This document shows, piece by piece, positions 60,190 to 64,000 of a stretch of DNA of 64,000 nucleotides. Numbering within the stretch: the first letter of the stretch is position 1; each line of letters starts with the position of its first letter. This DNA is from Mya arenaria. Taxonomy: Eukaryota > Mollusca > Bivalvia > Myida > Myidae. The position numbers were made by a program, and so were the translations under genes. The stretch spans positions 17,593,945-17,657,944 of the forward strand of contig NC_069129.1 of NCBI RefSeq assembly GCF_026914265.1, written 5' to 3'. Under the pieces are notes generated by a model. That model was not told the DNA's origin and made no database searches. It worked only from the letters and a program-made list of their open reading frames with translations.

Positions 60190-60560
60190 GCTCCAGTCTG
60201 CCCGGTTAGCTCAATCGGTAGAGCGTTGGGCTCTGAATCGGACAATTCGGGTTCGATTCCCGGGCGGACCAGGTCACTTCTGTTGTGATTGGTTATGAAA
60301 TCCTTTCTACGCACTGTACCACTGCCCCTGGTATGTACAGAAGTTGTCAGTTCCTTGCAGAGGTGAAGGCACCTAGTACTGGTTCTGCCCAGGATAGGTG
60401 TGCGGTGGTTGAACTGTCACTCTGGGACCCTTCAATGTGCTCACGCCGGGACCCGGAGTATAAACTACTAACACCACCAAAAGTGCTCCAGTAGCACAGT
60501 CTGTAGAGCACATGCCCTGATAGCGAGGGGTCCCGGGTTCAAGCCCCGGTCTGGCTTCTC
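60190..60560 (+). repeat. Composite tRNA-derived SINE (two tRNA-like parts)
   Basis: The head at 60200-60271 has an A box (TTAGCTCAATCGGTAGAGC) and a B box with T-arm (TCGGGTTCGATTCCCGG), but acceptor and anticodon stems mispair. The body holds AGTACTGGTTCTGCCCAGG, nearly the same motif as in the SINE at 48900-49065. A second tRNA-like part follows at 60487-60557 (AGTAGCACAGTCTGTAGAGC, GGGTTCAAGCCCCGG). Neither part is likely to be a functional tRNA. Confidence 0.7.
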
Positions 60561-60897
60561 ACCCTGTGACATATGCTTTAATGACAAACATACATGGATG
60601 TACACCGCTATTGATGTGATCAGGAGGGTATTGATGGTATCACAGATTAACAATGTTTGACCTAACGGTTATTGTTTGCAAGTGTGTGCTAGTGTTTTCC
60701 TGTCATACCTAATTGTCGAGTGTTTTGATTGACCTTTGAGTACTTAGAAACACTTCTTTCGTCGCTCCATGCGTGTTTTAAATCGCTGTTTCCACGAGAG
60801 TTTCATTTGTATAGTTTGTGCTTTGCGGTGTTAGTTTTAATGGTATAATAGAGATGATATACTGTATATATGTAAGGTAATAGTGTTTCGAGTTGAA

Positions 60898-61125
60898 CCC
60901 GACCCCTTCCCCCTTTGATCCCATCCCCCTCCGACCCCGGGCCATCCCCCTCCGATCCTACCCGTCCCGTTTTGGTAAGCAAGATTAAAAAGCTTCTCGA
61001 ATTTCTTAAGGCGAATCAGTATGTGTAAACAAACAGGATCATTTGGAATGAAGAAATCCGGAAAATAATTGAGAAGGTGTTGGTTCGAGGGGCTGGGGGA
61101 GTGGGGGCGGGGGATGGGGGGGGGA
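60898..61125. other. C-rich tract facing a G-quadruplex-type tract
   Basis: 60898-60970 carries many CCCC runs (CCCCTTCCCCC, CATCCCCCTCCGACCCC). 61089-61124 carries five runs of four or more G with short loops, a strict G-quadruplex pattern. They are about 115 bp apart, so the top strand has i-motif and G4 potential, or the two could pair. Confidence 0.5.
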
Positions 61126-61227
61126 TACTTTAAGGTATAGCTAAGCCTTATTTTTGAAAACGAGTTTCCATATATGTATATGAAAGTGGACTGATCAGCG
61201 TGACAGATTTAAGTCATATCTAGGCGT

Positions 61228-61407
61228 TATCTCTGTCAAGTGATTTCCACAAGATGCGAGCACGGGTCTGCCATAAGCATTCCTGGGCATCCATACACCC
61301 AAAGATATATCCATAAACAAGCCAGATAGCTAAGATAACCCAAAGAGCCCGGGCTCTTTGATTGGAGCACCGTGTGACTGTATCTGGGCTTATCATCCCT
61401 TAGATAA
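61228..61407. promoter_or_regulatory. GATA-motif cluster 6 with a 20-bp palindrome
   Basis: WGATAR sites occur at 61228 (TTATCT), 61324 (AGATAG), 61333 (AGATAA), 61390 (TTATCA) and 61402 (AGATAA). Between them lies the perfect palindrome CAAAGAGCCCGGGCTCTTTG at 61341-61360. The palindrome starts three bases after a GATA site. Confidence 0.4.
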
Positions 61408-61429
61408 GATATAGGGTGGGGGAACGCAT

Positions 61430-62145
61430 TCTGATGTAGGTCTGGTGCCTTTTTGGGTTTTCTTAAATGTTGGCCATTTATGCAACTGAACTATGAGAAA
61501 TATGCGCTGCCAGATAAACATTTAGTGCATCAGATATGCAAATGAGTACTCAAGTCCATTCGCCGCCTTTTACTGTTTCTTCTTCCACAGGTTTTCATAC
61601 CTTTAATATAATACACTTCAAAGCTACTCTTTTCATACATATTGTTTTGAATTTTCGAAGACAATCATGACATAATTTTACTGGAGAAGGCTGTAACTGG
61701 TGTTGGCATTACTCGTGGTCCAATCCCTTTGCATGCTGGATTTTATAATGTCGGTCTTAATATTGTGTTGAAATTTGCATTGATATTGTCATTGTGAAAT
61801 GTGTTCTCATGCAATAAAAAAATTATTAAATTAAAAAAAAGAGATAATTTTAGGTGGTCTGTTTTGTAACAAAAAATGTAGAGTTATTGTCAACCCTGGT
61901 GCCGTCATTGGCATCGCTATGTAAAGAGTCAGCACTAACTAATGAAAACGTTCGTGCATTCATATTCTTGTTGCAACTAGCAATTCGCAAATGTAGCGAG
62001 GTCCATAACTCTGGATTTTATAATAGTTGTGTTACGCCCCTTGTTCTACTGAGAGAAAAAAAGACGAGCGTTGGCGACCACTGAGCGGCCATCTTGTAAT
62101 AACAATAATAATGACAGGAAAATATCTGATATTACCAGTGTCCTC
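61430..62145. other. Gene-free interval
   Basis: No exon with splice signals and recognisable coding content was seen. The open frame at 61854-62084 has no domain. Confidence 0.35.
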
Positions 62146-62149
62146 TAGC

Positions 62150-62530
62150 TTTCTACTCCAAAATCAGATTTACCATAATTAATACAATTGTTTTGAAATT
62201 CCAAAAAGGATGAATAAATGTCGAAAACAATGGTTCTTATGAGGGATACCGGGTTTAATTTGAACGAAATGAGCATAAAACACGGTATTTCTACCTTATG
62301 AGACTATAGTAGACCACAGTAAATCTTTTGGCATTCACCAATCATTTAATATGTTTGCGCTGTCTGCCATCAAATACACGGTTACAATCTTGTTATCAGT
62401 ATCAAACTAGTATTTTCATGCATTATGCATTATTTAGTAAGTAGTTCAGGGTTTATCAGTCAAAATTGATGTTCGTTATACATGTGTTTGTATTGATTTT
62501 GAATAAGAGTGTGACTTTGAGATAAATTGT
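62150..62530 (-). repeat. About 400-bp dispersed repeat, copy 3
   Basis: The complement of this stretch carries the shared blocks: CACTCTTATTCAAAATCAAT, GTAACCGTGTATTTGATGGC, ATTTACTGTGGTCTACTATA, GGTAGAAATACCGTGTTTTA and CCATTGTTTTCGACATTTAT. It is the most complete copy with the least decay. Confidence 0.75.
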
Positions 62531-63449
62531 ATGCTCACTATGATGGTTCAGACCTTGTACAACGCACATATTTGTATTGAAATTATTACAATTTCTCACC
62601 ATTTGTTAATGATTAAACATGCGATTAAAATCAGCTCCGTCTGTTGGTAGGAAAGATTTGAACATCGTTTCAACGTTCATTACCACAGCCGCTGATAAAT
62701 ACAGTGATGTTGCAAAATGGGACCAAATTAGGAGACTTCATTTTATCAAAAATCAACCAGGATTTTAGGCGACATCTCTATATCTGAAGCTTTATCTTAA
62801 TCTGTAAATTACTACTTTCACTTCCATAAAACATCAAACAAAATATTTGAAAATAGTGAGTCTCAAGCCTATGAAAGAATCAATTTGATAAGCGTTGTTC
62901 ATTTAAAGCAGAAGCGATATCGACCAATCAGATCTTTGGAATTCTTTTAAATCTTTTATGTCATTGGTTGGGGCAATTCATAAGTTTGCATATGCATCGT
63001 GTATACTCTAAAAAAACTTAAACACTTATATTCTATTTTTTAAAACATAGCAATGCCTACCTATTTTGGTTCCAATATTATGTTGTCGCCATTCATGTAA
63101 TGCACCACTCAATTGTAACCACCCGAATGCCCCTGCAACCCAGGTAAGGCCCATTCCCTGGCATTTTGGCGCAAAGACAAAACCACCACATCCACCCGGC
63201 ACTGCTATAATTCCGGGCTTCAACTATTACAAAACATGATTTGTGTTCAGATTTTTTTTTTTATTAACTTTACTTTTTTACCTTTTTATTTAAACAAAAA
63301 GAAGTATGAAAAGTCATGCATACAATACAGTAAATATAAGCAAATAAAATAAACAACAAATGAACAATGAAAAGCGGTACTCCATTAATGGCTACGTGGC
63401 CATAAATTCTGCAGTTGAAGATGCCTGCTTACTTCCAAATAAGATTGAA

Positions 63450-63790
63450 CACAATTAATACAATTGTTTTAATATACCAAAAAGGTTGAATAAATGTCGA
63501 AATAAATGGTAATTATGAAGGATATCGAGTTTAATTTGAAATAAAAGTGCAGGAAACACGGTATTTCTACCTTATGAAACGATAGTAGATCGCAGTAAAT
63601 ATTTTAGTACTCACCAATCATTTAATATTTTTGTGTTTTCAGCTCAGTAAAAAATACACGGTTGCAATCTTGTTTTCAGTAATTAATATGTTCCATGAAT
63701 GCATTATTAAGGAAGTAGTTAAAGGTTTATCACTAAAATTTATGTGTGTTATACATGTGTATGTACATGTGTATGTATTGAATTTGGGTA
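63450..63790 (-). repeat. About 400-bp dispersed repeat, copy 4
   Basis: The complement carries GACACTCTTACCCAAATTCA, CTGAAAACAAGATTGCAACC, TTTACTGCGATCTACTATCG and GGTAGAAATACCGTGTTTCC, like the other three copies. Confidence 0.7.
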
Positions 63791-64000
63791 AGAGTGTCAA
63801 AAATAATTTCGCTAATATTTTTTTTAATTTGGCATCAACCTATATTGTTCCCCTTTAAAAACAACCGAACTGAAAAGTTGAATACACTTTGATGGTTAGT
63901 GATCTACTTACTTTTGGGTAAGTGGCCTGAAATGGCTGACAATCGTGTTTTGGTACTGTTACTCGAAGTCCTCAAAAGATAGGATCTCGTTGAAAATAAA

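Noticed and set aside
60196..60271. tRNA gene (Gln-like CTG anticodon)
   Set aside because: A and B boxes and T-arm are good, but acceptor and anticodon stems do not pair, and the sequence continues into a SINE body.
60487..60557. Second tRNA gene
   Set aside because: It is the 3' tRNA-like part of the composite SINE, and its stems are imperfect.

Overview
The window is eukaryotic nuclear DNA: AT-rich, with spliced genes bounded by GT..AG introns and crowded with dispersed and tandem repeats. The three conserved proteins are animal-like. The repeat content (tandem copies full of AGGTCA half-sites, fold-back MITEs, tRNA-derived SINEs) resembles bivalve mollusc genomes as I remember them, so a bivalve is my best guess; the phylum is an inference, not something shown here.

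1-18 kb is an accessory block built around a carboxylesterase/cholinesterase family. One copy is intact: minus strand, two coding exons (15749-14197 and 10175-9872), 618 codons, with a signal peptide, a Ser-Asp-His triad and a GPI-anchor-like tail. Two dead copies lie beside it, one on the plus strand (2075-3640, split by a MITE) and one on the minus strand (16380-17660, carrying a 334-bp MITE). A second, diverged copy of that MITE contains a 3.27-kb pogo/Tigger-like transposon (6009-9274) flanked by TA. The transposon holds a decayed DDE transposase and, downstream on the same strand, an ORF resembling a HIRAN domain. The MITE in 16792-17125 gives the matching empty site.

20-42 kb is the housekeeping part. 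POLR2C (RPB3, eight coding exons, minus, 31718-20996) and an RPRD1A/B orthologue (CID protein that binds the Pol II CTD, seven coding exons, plus, 34168-41156) lie head to head, about 2.4 kb apart between start codons. A complete three-exon gene for a protein-kinase-like, probably inactive protein (24124-26636) lies on the opposite strand inside POLR2C intron 4. RPRD1 intron 4 holds a 37-bp minisatellite of about 33 copies.

42-64 kb has no gene I can recognise. It carries several compact clusters of GATA-factor motifs (WGATAR/GATAA) between about 45.8 and 61.4 kb, a 23-bp minisatellite open in all three minus-strand frames, a GC-rich 16-17-bp array with an inverted inner block, two tRNA-derived SINEs that share a core motif, and several MITE families. 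It reads as a large non-coding regulatory or intergenic domain of a gene outside the window.
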